Positions 18,955 through 29,194 of a stretch of 64,000 nt of DNA are shown here, piece by piece. The notes under the pieces are model-generated. The model was not told where the DNA came from and did not search any database. It worked only from the letters and a program-made list of their open reading frames with translations. The stretch's first letter is position 1. Each line of letters begins with the position of its first letter. The position numbers were made by a program, and so were the translations under genes. The DNA is from Acinetobacter sp. CS-2 (GTDB lineage: Bacteria > Pseudomonadota > Gammaproteobacteria > Pseudomonadales > Moraxellaceae), in the NCBI RefSeq assembly GCF_016599715.1, contig NZ_CP067019.1:558001-622000 (forward strand), written 5' to 3'.

Positions 18955-19602
18955 GTGAGCAGACGGATACGGTTAGAAGTAAATGCACTGGAGCAGATCG
19001 TTCATTTGGATCATGTACTTGATCGCAAGAGCAAAATTCAGTTGCAAAAACAGCAAATCCATCACTTTCGCAATCAATTACTTTCCGAGCAATTGCAGGT
19101 CACGATTCAGCAAGAGCAGTTGACGACTACTGAATATGGTAAACCGTATTTAATTAATTTTCCTGAATTTTATTTTAATCATAGTCATAGCCAAAAAAAT
19201 TATGCTTTAGCCACCAGTCATACTATGCCTGATATCGGGGTGGATATTGAAGATCTGGATCGCAAGGTTAGATTTGAAGCGCTGGCGAATCATGCATTTC
19301 ATCCTGATGAATTAAAATACTGGAACGAATCGCAACATGAGTCAGAATATTGGTTCAAAGTCTGGACCACCAAAGAAGCAGTATTGAAAGCTGCGGGACT
19401 GGGCGTGCGCTTAAATTTAAATGAGTTAAATACTTTCGTTCATCCAGTACATAATGGCGGATTGTGTAGTCATCCTTTAATTGGAACATTTGCTTATCAA
19501 AACTTTCATTTGGGGCATGTCATGCTTACGGTTGCCTGGCGTTCAGAAGCCTCCTGTAAGGGGTTTAGCTTTCCTGAAATAAAAATAATTTTGTCATCTT
19601 AA
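18955..19602 (+). CDS. 4'-phosphopantetheinyl transferase superfamily protein
   Basis: This enzyme of about 215 residues moves phosphopantetheine from CoA to a carrier protein. The magnesium-binding motif GVDIE and the W-x2-KEA-x3-K-x2-G motif (WTTKEAVLKAAG) are both intact, spaced as in Sfp/AcpT-type enzymes. GTG 18955 is chosen because AGGTGA lies 5 nt upstream; an in-frame GTG at 18946 is the alternative. No synthase cluster lies nearby, so the carrier substrate is unknown (ACP or a siderophore NRPS elsewhere). Confidence 0.82.
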   Translation: MSRRIRLEVNALEQIVHLDHVLDRKSKIQLQKQQIHHFRNQLLSEQLQVTIQQEQLTTTEYGKPYLINFPEFYFNHSHSQKNYALATSHTMPDIGVDIEDLDRKVRFEALANHAFHPDELKYWNESQHESEYWFKVWTTKEAVLKAAGLGVRLNLNELNTFVHPVHNGGLCSHPLIGTFAYQNFHLGHVMLTVAWRSEASCKGFSFPEIKIILSS

Positions 19603-19718
19603 AATATGTGGTTCTTATTCATGCCGCTATAAGGTCATAACAGCTTTGAAGTCCAAGATTGATCTGGATAAACACAAATCAATAAAAATCGATAGTATAA
19701 AAAACAGCGACCTGTATA

Positions 19719-19748
19719 GCCTGTTTTAAAATCAAAACAGGCATTTTT
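19719..19748 (+). terminator. Terminator after the PPTase gene
   Basis: GCCTGTTTT (19719-19727) pairs with AAAACAGGC (19734-19742), followed by ATTTTTAT. The remaining 200 bp between the PPTase and the next gene shows nothing else recognisable. Confidence 0.8.
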
Positions 19749-19803
19749 ATTTCAATGATCGATAGTGATGAATGTTTAGCGAGTGTGTGAAAAGATCCAC
19801 GGA

Positions 19804-20229
19804 TTATTGAAGGCCATCTTCGCTTTGATCCACTTCGATTCGATATAATTTGGTTCCATTATTGGCGTAGATTAAGCGTCCAGCCTCTTTATAGTAGGTT
19901 TCAATCCGAAATTGATCCTTGGAAAAAGCACCTGCGACAGGAATCCAGGCTTTCGCTGTCTGATAGCTTCTTTGATCTGTTGAAGCACCAACTAAATCTT
20001 CTACCTGACCTTTAGACATGCCAATTTTTAACTGGGAAAATTTAGAATTCTGGTAATCGCCAACAATTTCACCCGTATAGCTGCCATCAATCGAAACCTC
20101 TTTGGTGGCATTGCTATTCGGCTCCGAATTTAATGAGTTATTTTGAGTCTGTTTATTGGAAGGCATAGTCGAACAGGCCATTAAACTTAAGCTGCTGATT
20201 AAAATAAGAAGAGCATTTTTCATTTTCAT
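19804..20229 (-). CDS. Small lipoprotein with a BamE/SmpA-like segment
   Basis: The 141-residue lipoprotein has a signal peptide ending in a lipobox (SLMAC). An Asn/Ser-rich linker follows, then a folded part containing KIGMSKGQVEDLVGAS, the pattern seen at the start of SmpA/OmlA/BamE-type domains. The start at 20229 is preferred over the longer frame because AAGG lies 8 nt upstream and it places the signal peptide at the N-terminus. It is a monocistronic gene convergent with the PPTase. The function is unknown; it is not the true BamE by visible context. Confidence 0.7.
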   Translation of the reverse strand: MKMKNALLILISSLSLMACSTMPSNKQTQNNSLNSEPNSNATKEVSIDGSYTGEIVGDYQNSKFSQLKIGMSKGQVEDLVGASTDQRSYQTAKAWIPVAGAFSKDQFRIETYYKEAGRLIYANNGTKLYRIEVDQSEDGLQ

Positions 20230-20523
20230 TATTATCGCCTTATTCATGTTGAAGGATTCTAGGGATAATTTTAATCCCAGTTGCGATATTGCCAACAGCT
20301 ATTTTTTAGCTAAAGTTTTACCAATTGTTAGGGATGTATGGGGTCTTGATTATGCTGCTTAAATCTTTAACCAAATCTTCAATTGATATTTTTTAGTATC
20401 TTCCTTTTTGCTCTTTTTAAATAAAGTTTATTGAAATTGTTTTTTAACCCATTAAAGTTCCATATCACCGGAATTGAGTATGGAAATGGCACTATGTCTG
20501 AAATGAGAGGGAGTAATTAAAAC

Positions 20524-21285
20524 ATGGATAAATTATTGGCAGTCATGCGTGAGCTACGTGAAAAATGTCCATGGGATCAGCAGCAAACACCGCAAAGCCT
20601 CACCCGATATACCATAGAAGAGGCGTATGAAGTCGAAGCGGCAGTCAGAGCAGGGAACGCAAATGAAGTGCGCGATGAACTGGGCGACTTGCTGTTACAA
20701 GTAGTATTTCAGTCACAGATGTACAGTGAACAAGGCGCTTTTGATTTCAATGATGTCGTCAATGCCATTACCGAAAAATTGATCCGCCGTCATCCTCATG
20801 TCTTTCAGGCAGAACAATATTCACAATTGAGTGCAGAAGATGTATCCGTACTGTGGAAGCAAATTAAACAGCAGGAAAAGCAGGGTAAGGTACAATCACG
20901 TTTAGATGAAATCAAACATGGACCTGCCATTCAGCAAGCACATGACATTCAAAAAAATGCTGCCCAAATAGGCTTTGATTTTCCTGATGTGGCAGGTGCA
21001 TACGGTAAACTGAATGAAGAACTGGGTGAATTGCAACACGCTATACAAAAGCAAAATTCCGACGAAATATTCGACGAATTTGGCGATTGTTTATTTTCAC
21101 TGATCAATGTTGGACGTAAACTAGGGCTTTCTAGTGAAATGGCACTGTTAAGTACCATTCATAAATTTAGAACACGTTTTGCTTTCATTGAAGATCAGGC
21201 TCAGCAACAACATAAAAATATTGAAGCCCTATCATTAGAAGAAATGGATCAACTGTGGGAGCAAGCGAAACAACAATTAAAATAA
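20524..21285 (+). CDS. mazG: Nucleoside triphosphate pyrophosphohydrolase MazG
   Basis: This 253-residue all-alpha NTPase hydrolyses NTPs to NMPs and PPi. It holds two MazG domains: the N-terminal one with KCPWDQQQTPQSLTRYTIEEAYE and RDELGDLLLQ, and the C-terminal one with NEELGELQHA and DEFGDCLFSLINVGRKLG. The E-x2-E-x(12-28)-E-x2-D metal-binding pattern is visible in each. The size matches E. coli MazG. The ComEA-like gene follows 11 bp later. The 294 bp upstream, back to the divergent lipoprotein gene, holds no other feature I can name. Confidence 0.93.
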   Translation: MDKLLAVMRELREKCPWDQQQTPQSLTRYTIEEAYEVEAAVRAGNANEVRDELGDLLLQVVFQSQMYSEQGAFDFNDVVNAITEKLIRRHPHVFQAEQYSQLSAEDVSVLWKQIKQQEKQGKVQSRLDEIKHGPAIQQAHDIQKNAAQIGFDFPDVAGAYGKLNEELGELQHAIQKQNSDEIFDEFGDCLFSLINVGRKLGLSSEMALLSTIHKFRTRFAFIEDQAQQQHKNIEALSLEEMDQLWEQAKQQLK

Positions 21286-21296
21286 TAGGTTTCCCA

Positions 21297-21707
21297 ATGA
21301 AAAAAATAATACCTATCCTGAAGGGGATTTTTTATATTTTTAGTTTGCTGTCTTTGTTGAGTGTATCCAGTAGTTATGCTCAACAGTTTGACCAGCAGTA
21401 TTTAAAATGGAAGGTTGAACAGGAGGCCCAGGATGCACGGTTAAAAATACCGCGCGTCTCAACACGGAATTATTATTTGGCTAGGCCTGCGTTAAACTCC
21501 GCGACTTCAGTGACCAACAAGATCAACCTGAATCAGGCCAATGCGGAACAGCTACAAGAACTTTCAGGGGTAGGACAGAAGAAAGCTGAAGCCATTATTT
21601 CCTATCGACAAAAAAATGGAAAATTTAAAAATATTGAAGAATTGCAACAGGTCAAGGGGATTGGACCTGCGCTATTTAGCAAGAATAAAGACCGTTTAGG
21701 CTTGTAG
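21297..21707 (+). CDS. ComEA-like helix-hairpin-helix DNA-binding protein
   Basis: The 136-residue secreted protein has an N-terminal signal peptide (ending SSYA|QQF), a short linker, and two helix-hairpin-helix motifs in the last 65 residues (NLNQANAEQLQELSGVGQKKAEAI and GIGPALF). Such proteins bind incoming DNA in the periplasm during natural transformation. ATG 21297 is used because it starts the signal peptide, after AATAGG. Acinetobacter strains often encode ComEA; the competence role is inferred. Confidence 0.82.
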   Translation: MKKIIPILKGIFYIFSLLSLLSVSSSYAQQFDQQYLKWKVEQEAQDARLKIPRVSTRNYYLARPALNSATSVTNKINLNQANAEQLQELSGVGQKKAEAIISYRQKNGKFKNIEELQQVKGIGPALFSKNKDRLGL

Positions 21708-21843
21708 GGGAATGGCAATAGCCGCTTAGAATATCGAACAAAGTATGATGCATTAAGATAATCAAATTGCCCTTTGATTGTGTTAGAGATATGATTAGCG
21801 TCATCTTAGATATTTTACGTTCAGACGTAGGAGACAGCGTCTT

Positions 21844-23304
21844 TTGCAAACTTTGCGCGCGTCAAAATGTGGTTTATCAACCGCTCAATTACCTTCTTAC
21901 ATATTAGATGTTATTGATGCCTTAACCAAGGCAGGCTATGAAGCTTATATCGTCGGTGGCGGCGTCCGTGACTTAATTTTAGGGCTGAATCCTAAAGATT
22001 TCGATGCGGTCACCAACGCAACTCCGGCTCAGGTCAAAGAAGTATTCGGACGACGTTGCCGTATTATCGGACGACGTTTTGAGCTTGCTCATGTCTATGC
22101 CGGTCGAGAACTGGTCGAGGTGGCCACTTTCCGTGCCCCGCCTAAAAAAGCAGTCACTTCTGCCTCAGGCATGATTCTGCGCGACAATAACTGGGGCACA
22201 ATTGAACAGGATTTTGTGCGTCGTGATTTTTCCATTAATGCGATGTATTACCAGCCGCGTAAAGGGATTGTGCTGGATTTCTGTCATGCCATTGATGATA
22301 TAAAAAATAAAACCTTGCGCTTGTTGGGTGACCCGACCTTACGGTTCGAAGAAGATCCGGTACGGATGCTGCGTACTTTACGTTTTGCTGCAAAATTAAA
22401 TTTTAGTATTGCACCTGAAATTCTAGAGATTTTTACCCCCGAGCTGACTCAGCTGTTGCGTGATATCTCTCCACACCGCTTATATGATGAATCACAGAAG
22501 CTGTTCACCATGGGACATTTGAACCGGGTGCTGCCAATGCTGATTGATTTCGGTATTTGGCATCAGCTGTTTGCGGACATCAGCCCGGATATCTCCACCT
22601 TTATCGAACGCGCTGCGATCAATACCGATCAGCGCATTCAAATGGGCAAGACCATCAATCCTGCATTCTTCTACGCGGTATTGTTATGGAAACCTTTTTT
22701 AGAGCGTTGTGAATTTTATTTAAGTAAAGGCGTTGTTCCGGCAGAGGCAAGAGCACAAGCCGGTTTGGATGTGTTAAAACGTCAGGCTATCCGGACCATC
22801 ATTCCACGTTTTGCAGAAACTTTTATTCGTGAAGTCTGGGAAATGCAAACGCGTTTGCTCAATCCGAAGCCGCAGCAAATTCAGTCTTTATCGACTCATG
22901 CGCGTTTCCGTGCCGGATTTGACTTTCTGTTACTGCGCGAGAAATCGGGTGACGATACCACTCAAGGCATGGGTGTATGGTGGGATGCGTATCAACAGAT
23001 GTCTACGGATGAAAAAGAACGTGCCATCAGTCAATATAACCGCCAGCGTGCAAAAAGCCGCCGTAAGGCAACTACAGACGATGTGGTGGAAACCAAACCG
23101 GTTGCTGCAATTACTGAAATTGAACCTTTGGTGAACGAGCCGGAACCGCGTAGTCGCCGTGAACGCAAGAGCCGGACAAAATCTGAAAGACCCGTTCAGT
23201 CCACTTCATCAAATGGCTCGGAAATTGGCTATGACCATCCAATTTTAAAACGCAAACGGGTCAAACGTGACTTAAGCCAGGTTATTTTTGGACCGACACA
23301 ATGA
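21844..23304 (+). CDS. pcnB: Poly(A) polymerase I
   Basis: This 486-residue nucleotidyltransferase adds poly(A) tails to RNA and promotes its decay. The family signature is GGGVRDLILGLNPKDFDAVT (residues about 39-58), with the D-x-D metal pair, followed by RRDFSINAM. It starts with TTG at 21844, 10 nt after AGGAG; no better ATG precedes the conserved region. The C-terminus is very basic (SRRERKSRTKS, KRKRVKRD), as in other PcnB proteins, for RNA binding. It overlaps folK by 4 nt (ATGA). Confidence 0.93.
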   Translation: MQTLRASKCGLSTAQLPSYILDVIDALTKAGYEAYIVGGGVRDLILGLNPKDFDAVTNATPAQVKEVFGRRCRIIGRRFELAHVYAGRELVEVATFRAPPKKAVTSASGMILRDNNWGTIEQDFVRRDFSINAMYYQPRKGIVLDFCHAIDDIKNKTLRLLGDPTLRFEEDPVRMLRTLRFAAKLNFSIAPEILEIFTPELTQLLRDISPHRLYDESQKLFTMGHLNRVLPMLIDFGIWHQLFADISPDISTFIERAAINTDQRIQMGKTINPAFFYAVLLWKPFLERCEFYLSKGVVPAEARAQAGLDVLKRQAIRTIIPRFAETFIREVWEMQTRLLNPKPQQIQSLSTHARFRAGFDFLLLREKSGDDTTQGMGVWWDAYQQMSTDEKERAISQYNRQRAKSRRKATTDDVVETKPVAAITEIEPLVNEPEPRSRRERKSRTKSERPVQSTSSNGSEIGYDHPILKRKRVKRDLSQVIFGPTQ

Positions 23305-23789
23305 GCACAGTAACCTACATCGGCCTAGGCAGTAATCTGGGTGATTCACGGCAAATTTTAGCAGAGGCAGTACAGAAGCTGGCGACGCTGGGAGCCGTGA
23401 AAACATCCAGATTGTATCAAAGCCCTCCAATGGGGCCACAAGACCAGCCCAATTATTTAAATGCGGCTGTACAGCTGGTTACAGATCTGGAACCCCTTGC
23501 ATTGCTGGATGAATTGCAGCGTTTTGAGCAAGAATCCGGTCGAGTGCGACTGCGCCGTTGGGGTGAACGGACTTTGGACCTGGATCTCCTCATGTATGGC
23601 GCAGAACAGATTCATCATGAGCGTTTAACCGTGCCACATATTGGTGTTATGGAACGTGATTTCGTGCTGATGCCATTGCTTGATTTAGAGGCAAATTTAC
23701 GACTCAAAGGACAATTATTAAAAGATTTACCGATATTGCAACATCCATCGCTTACCGTATTGGATGAGGGAAATTGGGCAAATATTTAA
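23301..23789 (+). CDS. folK: 6-hydroxymethyl-7,8-dihydropterin pyrophosphokinase
   Basis: This 162-residue enzyme of folate synthesis transfers pyrophosphate from ATP to the pterin. The signature RWGERTLDLDLLMYG (metal-binding DLD) is intact, with the N-terminal YIGLGSNLGD. It overlaps pcnB by four nucleotides and is followed by panB, the usual pcnB-folK-panB-panC order. Confidence 0.95.
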   Translation: MSTVTYIGLGSNLGDSRQILAEAVQKLATLGAVKTSRLYQSPPMGPQDQPNYLNAAVQLVTDLEPLALLDELQRFEQESGRVRLRRWGERTLDLDLLMYGAEQIHHERLTVPHIGVMERDFVLMPLLDLEANLRLKGQLLKDLPILQHPSLTVLDEGNWANI

Positions 23790-23836
23790 TTTTTTGCATG
23801 ACCGCTTGAGAAAGTCGTCATAAGAGGAATATCCGG

Positions 23837-24646
23837 ATGATTAGTCTAAGTGACTTAAAAAAATTTAAAGCGCAAGGCCGCAAATTCTCCTGCCTGACTT
23901 GCTATGATGCGAGCATGGCGAAAGCAATGGAAGTTGCTGAAATTGATACAATTTTAGTCGGTGATTCTTTAGGAATGACCATTCAGGGCTGTGATTCTAC
24001 CCTGCCTGTGACGGTACAGGATATGGCTTATCACACCGCAGCTGTTCGCCGTGGTAACCAGCATGCCTTTATTCTGACTGATTTACCGTTTATGAGTTAT
24101 GCCACCCTCAATGAGGCATTATCGAGTTCAAAAACAGTCATGCAAGCTGGTGCGCACATGGTGAAAATTGAAGGCGGTGCATGGCTGGCTGAAACCGTTC
24201 AGGTCTTGACCCGCAACGGTATTCCTGTATGTGTGCATTTGGGCCTAACTCCACAATCTGTGCATGTGTTTGGCGGCTATAAAGTTCAGGCGCGTACCCG
24301 TGAAGCTGCCGATCAGCTGATTGCCGATTGTAAGGCAGTGGTGGAAGCCGGTGCTGCGGTACTGCTACTGGAATGTGTTCCGGCGCAGGTGGGTAAGGAA
24401 ATTAGTGAGTTGTTTCCACATACGCCTGTGATTGGCATTGGGGCGGGGGCAGATACGGATGGCCAAGTGCTGGTTGTACAGGACATGCTTGGACTGACCG
24501 GTGGTCATGTGGCCAAATTTGTCCGTAATTTTATGAAAGAACAGGCAGGGGAAACTGCAATTCTGGATGCTTTTAAGGCTTACCATGCAGCGGTACAAGA
24601 TCAATCTTTTCCTGCTAAAGAACAAACTTTTCAAGTTGAGCTGTAA
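23837..24646 (+). CDS. panB: 3-methyl-2-oxobutanoate hydroxymethyltransferase
   Basis: This 269-residue enzyme performs the first step of pantothenate synthesis, adding a hydroxymethyl group to ketoisovalerate. Conserved blocks are [30 protein letters not shown] and VKIEGGAW. Active-site residues of the family (metal-binding Asp in VGDS, Glu in LLECVPA) are present. panC starts 2 nt after its stop. Confidence 0.95.
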   Translation: MISLSDLKKFKAQGRKFSCLTCYDASMAKAMEVAEIDTILVGDSLGMTIQGCDSTLPVTVQDMAYHTAAVRRGNQHAFILTDLPFMSYATLNEALSSSKTVMQAGAHMVKIEGGAWLAETVQVLTRNGIPVCVHLGLTPQSVHVFGGYKVQARTREAADQLIADCKAVVEAGAAVLLLECVPAQVGKEISELFPHTPVIGIGAGADTDGQVLVVQDMLGLTGGHVAKFVRNFMKEQAGETAILDAFKAYHAAVQDQSFPAKEQTFQVEL

Positions 24647-24648
24647 AC

Positions 24649-25494
24649 ATGAAAACAGAAACTACCATTCAGGGATTAAGCGCTTCACTGAGTCCAGCTC
24701 GATCGGCACGAAAAATTATCGGTTTTGTTCCGACCATGGGGAATTTGCATGAAGGGCATTTAAACCTGGTGCGTGAAGCAAAAAAAATCTGTGATGTTGT
24801 TGTGGTCAGTATTTTTGTCAATCCGATTCAATTTGGGCCTAATGAAGACTTTGATAGCTATCCGCGTACTTTGGAGCAGGATAGTCATTTGTTGGCAGAT
24901 GTCGGCTGTGACATTATTTTTGCCCCTAGCGTTGAGCAAATGTATGGCAACAAGCCGCGTTTAACCAACATTAGCGTGTCTGAGATTACCAATGACTTAT
25001 GCGGGTTGCAGCGTCCGGGTCATTTTGATGGCGTGGCGGTAGTGGTTACTAAGCTGTTTAATATTGTGCAGCCAAATTTTGCCTTCTTCGGGCAAAAGGA
25101 CTACCAGCAACTGGCGGTGATTCGTCAGTTTGTACGTGACCTGAATATTCCGCTAGAAGTGATTGGGGTGCCGATTACCCGTGCCAAAGATGGTTTGGCC
25201 CTTAGTTCGCGTAATGGTTATTTGAGTGCAGAACACCGTGCCATTGCTCCGACCATTTACCAGAGTTTAACCGCTGCCGAGCAGGAACTGCACAGTGGTG
25301 TCAGCCTTGCGGACGTGCTAGAAAATATAAAGCAAAAGTTGACACAAGCTGGTTTTATTGTGGATTATGTGGAAGCACGCACTCCGGAATTACAAAAAAT
25401 AGAAGCCTTTGATCAGGATGTGGTGCTGTTTGTTGCCGCTAAATTGGGAACTACCAGACTGATTGATAACTTGCAGGTTAAGCATACTGCATAG
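24649..25494 (+). CDS. panC: Pantoate-beta-alanine ligase
   Basis: This 281-residue enzyme joins pantoate and beta-alanine with ATP. The HIGH-type motif is seen as [14 protein letters not shown]. The KMSKS-like loop region is [10 protein letters not shown], and [13 protein letters not shown] is conserved. It is tightly coupled to panB. The spacing of 26 bp to rapZ suggests read-through into the next unit. Confidence 0.95.
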   Translation: MKTETTIQGLSASLSPARSARKIIGFVPTMGNLHEGHLNLVREAKKICDVVVVSIFVNPIQFGPNEDFDSYPRTLEQDSHLLADVGCDIIFAPSVEQMYGNKPRLTNISVSEITNDLCGLQRPGHFDGVAVVVTKLFNIVQPNFAFFGQKDYQQLAVIRQFVRDLNIPLEVIGVPITRAKDGLALSSRNGYLSAEHRAIAPTIYQSLTAAEQELHSGVSLADVLENIKQKLTQAGFIVDYVEARTPELQKIEAFDQDVVLFVAAKLGTTRLIDNLQVKHTA

Positions 25495-25520
25495 ACTTCA
25501 CTATTAAGGACAGCCTTGCC

Positions 25521-26372
25521 ATGAAGCGTATTTTAATCGTCACAGGACAATCTGGATCGGGAAAATCATCTGCCCTGCAGGTGCTTGAAGATTTGGGCTA
25601 TTACTGTATTGATAATTTACCGCTGGCATTGCTGCCGGAAATTGTGGAAAAGCTGGATCGTGACAATAATCTTGAACAGCTGGCACTCGGCGTAGATGTA
25701 CGCAGTACGCGTGCGGATTTGCAGGAATTTGATCATGTTTTTGAACAACTGCAGAAATCTGGTTCGGTGGATATCATTTATTTGACCACGCAAGATCAGG
25801 AACTGATTTCGCGTTTTAGTGCATCGCGGCGTCCGCATCCTTTAGCCGGTCGTTTTAAAAGCCTGACGGAATGTATACAGGAAGAAAAAACCTTATTGCT
25901 TCCGATACAGTTGCGTTCAACGGTACATATTGATACCACCGATAAAAGCGTACATGATCTGAAACATACCTTGTTGTCTAAACTTGGACAATCAGATAAC
26001 CTCATTTTAATTTTACAATCATTTGGTTATAAACACGGTATTCCGCTTGATGCCGATTATGTCTTTGACGTACGTCATTTGCCGAATCCGCATTGGGATC
26101 TGGAATTACGCAAATATTCAGGTTTAGATTTACCTGTACAACAGTTTTTGCTACAAAGTGAACAAACCAATGAAATGTTCCAAGACATTTATCATTTTTT
26201 AGATAAGTGGTTGCCTGCCTTTGCAGAAGGGCATCGTCACTATATGACGGTATCCATTGGCTGTACCGGCGGGCAGCATCGTTCCGTATATATCGTAGAT
26301 AGACTCAAAAAAGCCCTTGAGGAAAAATGGTCTATCCAAGTCCTCCACAGAGAAATGAAGCACTGGTCATGA
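25521..26372 (+). CDS. rapZ: RNase adapter protein RapZ
   Basis: This 283-residue P-loop protein (GQSGSGKS, residues 8-15) in E. coli binds GlmZ/GlmY small RNAs and directs RNase E to control glucosamine-6-phosphate synthesis. The C-terminal signature [18 protein letters not shown] is intact. It overlaps the NPr-type gene by 4 nt (ATGA), the same coupling as in the enterobacterial rpoN operon, but here rpoN, hpf and ptsN are not upstream. Confidence 0.93.
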   Translation: MKRILIVTGQSGSGKSSALQVLEDLGYYCIDNLPLALLPEIVEKLDRDNNLEQLALGVDVRSTRADLQEFDHVFEQLQKSGSVDIIYLTTQDQELISRFSASRRPHPLAGRFKSLTECIQEEKTLLLPIQLRSTVHIDTTDKSVHDLKHTLLSKLGQSDNLILILQSFGYKHGIPLDADYVFDVRHLPNPHWDLELRKYSGLDLPVQQFLLQSEQTNEMFQDIYHFLDKWLPAFAEGHRHYMTVSIGCTGGQHRSVYIVDRLKKALEEKWSIQVLHREMKHWS

Positions 26373-26638
26373 TTGACACAACTGTTGACGTAATTAATAA
26401 ACTAGGTTTACATGCGCGTGCGTCTGGAAAGCTAATCGAAGTTACCACCAAATTTCGTTCATCGATTCAAATTGGTAAAGGCAACAAATTAGTAGATGCA
26501 AAAAATATTATGTCCTTGCTGATGCTCGGTGCAGGCAAAGGCACAACTTTACGTTTAGTGCTTGAAGGTACAGATGAAGAACAGGCTTTATCTGAAATTC
26601 AGGCATTATTTGCAGCAAAATTTTACGAGGCAGATTAA
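26369..26638 (+). CDS. ptsO: HPr-family phosphocarrier, NPr (PtsO) type
   Basis: The 89-residue phosphocarrier has the phosphorylated histidine at position 15 (KLGLHARAS). Position 46 is Asn in [11 protein letters not shown] rather than the regulatory Ser of sugar-PTS HPr. This and the position after rapZ point to the nitrogen-type carrier NPr. ATG 26369 overlaps the rapZ stop; the longer frame from 26327 is rejected. In the phosphorelay it would receive phosphate from EI-Ntr and pass it to EIIA-Ntr, neither of which is in the window. Confidence 0.87.
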   Translation: MIDTTVDVINKLGLHARASGKLIEVTTKFRSSIQIGKGNKLVDAKNIMSLLMLGAGKGTTLRLVLEGTDEEQALSEIQALFAAKFYEAD

Positions 26639-26640
26639 TC

Positions 26641-27174
26641 GTGGCACGTCGACCGAACCGTTTTACTGAAGATGACTTTGAAAGTTTAGAAGGGCGGGCG
26701 AGTAAAACCGAACAGAAAAAAGCAGTTCAGCGTATGGCTGCTTTAGGTGAGCAACTGGCTCAGTTGAGTATCAAACAAATTAAAAACCTTCCGGTGGAAG
26801 AACGTTTGATTGATGCTTTACTGGATGTGCAAACCATTACTTCACATGAAGCACGTCGCCGTCAGTTTCAGCGTGTAGGAAAATTATTGCGTAATGAAGA
26901 TGAAACCATGATTTTGTCTTACCTTACTCCACAGCAAGGCGCGAAAAAAACTGCGCAGTTGCAACGTTGGGTCGATCGTATGATCGCGCAAGGTGATCCG
27001 GTGATTAAAGAATTCATGAAAGCACATAATGCTGCCGAGCATCATGCGATTCGTCAGCATATTTTGCGTATCCATCGTGATATCAAAAATCAGGTGACGG
27101 AAGAAGAGCTGGCTGCATCCAAGTTAAAACTGTTCAACTATATTCAGCAAGTGGCTTTGATTTCAGATAACTGA
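26641..27174 (+). CDS. darP: Ribosome-associated protein DarP (YjgA, DUF615)
   Basis: This 177-residue basic helical protein has the family start MARRPNRFTEDDFES and the conserved HEARRRQFQRVGKLLRNE block. Family members act in late 50S assembly. It starts with GTG, 2 nt after the NPr stop, so it is the last gene of the rapZ-ptsO-darP run; a terminator follows. Confidence 0.88.
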   Translation: MARRPNRFTEDDFESLEGRASKTEQKKAVQRMAALGEQLAQLSIKQIKNLPVEERLIDALLDVQTITSHEARRRQFQRVGKLLRNEDETMILSYLTPQQGAKKTAQLQRWVDRMIAQGDPVIKEFMKAHNAAEHHAIRQHILRIHRDIKNQVTEEELAASKLKLFNYIQQVALISDN

Positions 27175-27200
27175 TTTCTTATTTCTATACTCAAACTAAA

Positions 27201-27228
27201 AAAGCGACTCAATCGAGTCGCTTTTTTA
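27201..27228 (+). terminator. Terminator of darP
   Basis: GCGACTC (27204-27210) pairs with GAGTCGC (27215-27221) around AATC, flanked by AAA upstream and TTTTTT downstream. Confidence 0.9.
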
Positions 27229-27237
27229 TGCCTTAAG

Positions 27238-27320
27238 ATTGCTCTCTTGCGCTTTGCGACAAAGCAGTGCGTTGTCGCTTGCTCAGGGAGAGAGTTAGAG
27301 AGAGGGCTGGTGAGGGAGAG
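27238..27320. repeat. Dispersed CT/GA-rich repeat copy 1
   Basis: The block 27286-27306 (GGGAGAGAGTTAGAGAGAGG plus G) matches 45343-45363 at 20 of 21 bases. It sits between two convergent genes, as do the other copies, and is preceded by a GC-rich stretch with short inverted repeats (TTTGCGACAAAGC). It is a REP-like intergenic element, not coding. Confidence 0.6.
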
Positions 27321-28961
27321 TTACTGAAACTCGCCTGTAGCACGTTCTTTGGCCCAGTCACGTAAGATGAATTTTTGCAGTTTGCCTGTAGATGTCTTTG
27401 GAATTTCGGTAATCACCACATCTTTCGGTACTTTAAAACGGGCCAAATGCTGTTTACAGTATTCAATCAGTTCTTCAGCTGTTGCAGTTTTACCTTGTTT
27501 GAGTTCCACAAAGGCACATGGAACTTCCTGCCAGCGTGGATCAGGTTTTGCCACTACCGCTGCCGTCAGGACTGCAGGGTGCTGATACAGCACTTCTTCC
27601 ACTTCGAGTGAAGAAATATTTTCACCGCCGGAAATAATCACATCTTTAGAGCGGTCGGTAATTTTGGCATAGCCATCCGGTTGGCAAACGGCAAGGTCAC
27701 CAGTATGGAACCAGCCACCAGCAAAGGCTTCGGCGGTTGCTTCCGGATTCTTTAAATAGCCTTTCATGACGATATTGCCGCGGAACATAATCTCGCCCAT
27801 GGTTTTACCATCATGCGGCACTTCGTGCATGGTCTCCGGATCAAGTACTTTCATGCCATCTTGCAGTGGATATGGAACTCCTTGACGAGAGTGCAAGTGT
27901 GCCTGTTCCTGAATCGATAGATCGCTCCAGCCCGCTTGTGATGCACACAGTGCAGAAGGGCCGTAAGTTTCAGTTAAACCATAGACGTGAGTGACATTAA
28001 TGCCAATATTACGCATGCCTTCAATAATCGCCGCAGGAGGCGCGGCACCGGCCACCATCACTTCAACACGGTGCTCAATCTGGGTCTTTTTCTCTTCAGG
28101 GGTATTGATCAGCATCGACAGGACAATCGGTGCGCCACAGAAGTAGTCGACTTTATGTTCGGCAATCAATTTGAAAATCTGTTCTGCATCAACTTTGCGC
28201 AAGCAGACGTTGGTACCGCCATTGGCAGCCATGGTCCAGGCAAAGCACCAGCCATTGCAGTGGAACAATGGCAGGGTCCATAAATAGGTCGCGCGAGGCA
28301 TCATGCCGCAAGCAATGATGTTACTGGCTGCATTAATGTAGGCCCCCCGGTGATGATAGACCACGCCTTTCGGGTTACCCGTGGTGCCCGAGGTGTAGCT
28401 TAAGCTGATGGCATCCCATTCATCTGTGGGTAAATGCCACTCAAAATTGGTATCACCTTGTGCAATCCAGTCTTCATATTCAATCTGGCCAATACGGGTA
28501 TCCTCACCCTCATATTCTTCATCGGCGACATCAATGACATAGATTTCTTGCGGGATCAGCGCCAAGGCTTCTGTAGCAAGCTGGCTGAATTCGGGGTCAA
28601 CCAGTAATACCTTGCTTTCGGCGTGTTCCAGCATGAAGGCAACTGTTTTTGCATCCAGACGGGTATTTAAGGTATTCAGTACGGCACCTGCCATTGGTAC
28701 GGCAAAATGTGCTTCAATCATTGCCGGCACATTAGGCAGCAGTACCGAAACGGTATCATTTTTACCGATCCCGAGTTTTTGGAGTTGGTGGGCAAACTGG
28801 CGGCAACGATTATATTTTTCACGCCAGGTAATACGACGTTTACCATGAATAATTGCATTTTGATTCGGGTAAATATAAGCAGCCCGATCCAGATAGCGTA
28901 AAGGTGACAACGCTACAAAATTTGCGGGGGTACGCGGTAATTCATCATATGCGCTAACCAT
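27321..28961 (-). CDS. AMP-forming acyl-CoA synthetase (medium/long-chain type)
   Basis: This 546-residue ANL-superfamily enzyme activates a carboxylic acid through an acyl-AMP to acyl-CoA. The AMP-binding motif SLSYTSGTTGNPKG, the YGLTE motif (THVYGLTETYG), the hinge GGWFHTGDLA and the C-terminal catalytic Lys motif (PKTSTGKLQKF) are all present. The start at 28961 (MVSAYDELP) is preferred to 28991 because GGAG lies about 8 nt upstream. The sequence resembles AlkK and dimethylsulfoniopropionate-type ligases; the substrate is not determinable here. It stands alone. Confidence 0.88.
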   Translation of the reverse strand: MVSAYDELPRTPANFVALSPLRYLDRAAYIYPNQNAIIHGKRRITWREKYNRCRQFAHQLQKLGIGKNDTVSVLLPNVPAMIEAHFAVPMAGAVLNTLNTRLDAKTVAFMLEHAESKVLLVDPEFSQLATEALALIPQEIYVIDVADEEYEGEDTRIGQIEYEDWIAQGDTNFEWHLPTDEWDAISLSYTSGTTGNPKGVVYHHRGAYINAASNIIACGMMPRATYLWTLPLFHCNGWCFAWTMAANGGTNVCLRKVDAEQIFKLIAEHKVDYFCGAPIVLSMLINTPEEKKTQIEHRVEVMVAGAAPPAAIIEGMRNIGINVTHVYGLTETYGPSALCASQAGWSDLSIQEQAHLHSRQGVPYPLQDGMKVLDPETMHEVPHDGKTMGEIMFRGNIVMKGYLKNPEATAEAFAGGWFHTGDLAVCQPDGYAKITDRSKDVIISGGENISSLEVEEVLYQHPAVLTAAVVAKPDPRWQEVPCAFVELKQGKTATAEELIEYCKQHLARFKVPKDVVITEIPKTSTGKLQKFILRDWAKERATGEFQ

Positions 28962-29194
28962 GTTAAAACTCCATTCTATATTTGTTTTCATATCCTTTTG
29001 AAAAAGATATGCATTTATCAGAAATCTTGCAGTTATGCTTTAGTCGAGTGCTATTTGGTAATTTTTAACATATTGAAAATTAAAAAATTATTTTATGACG
29101 TGGATTTTTTTTGAACGCACGGGTTCCCATATTTGCTTTTTTAGGTATTTTACTCTAAACAGGCAATTTAAATAACATTAGCCAGGAAATAATA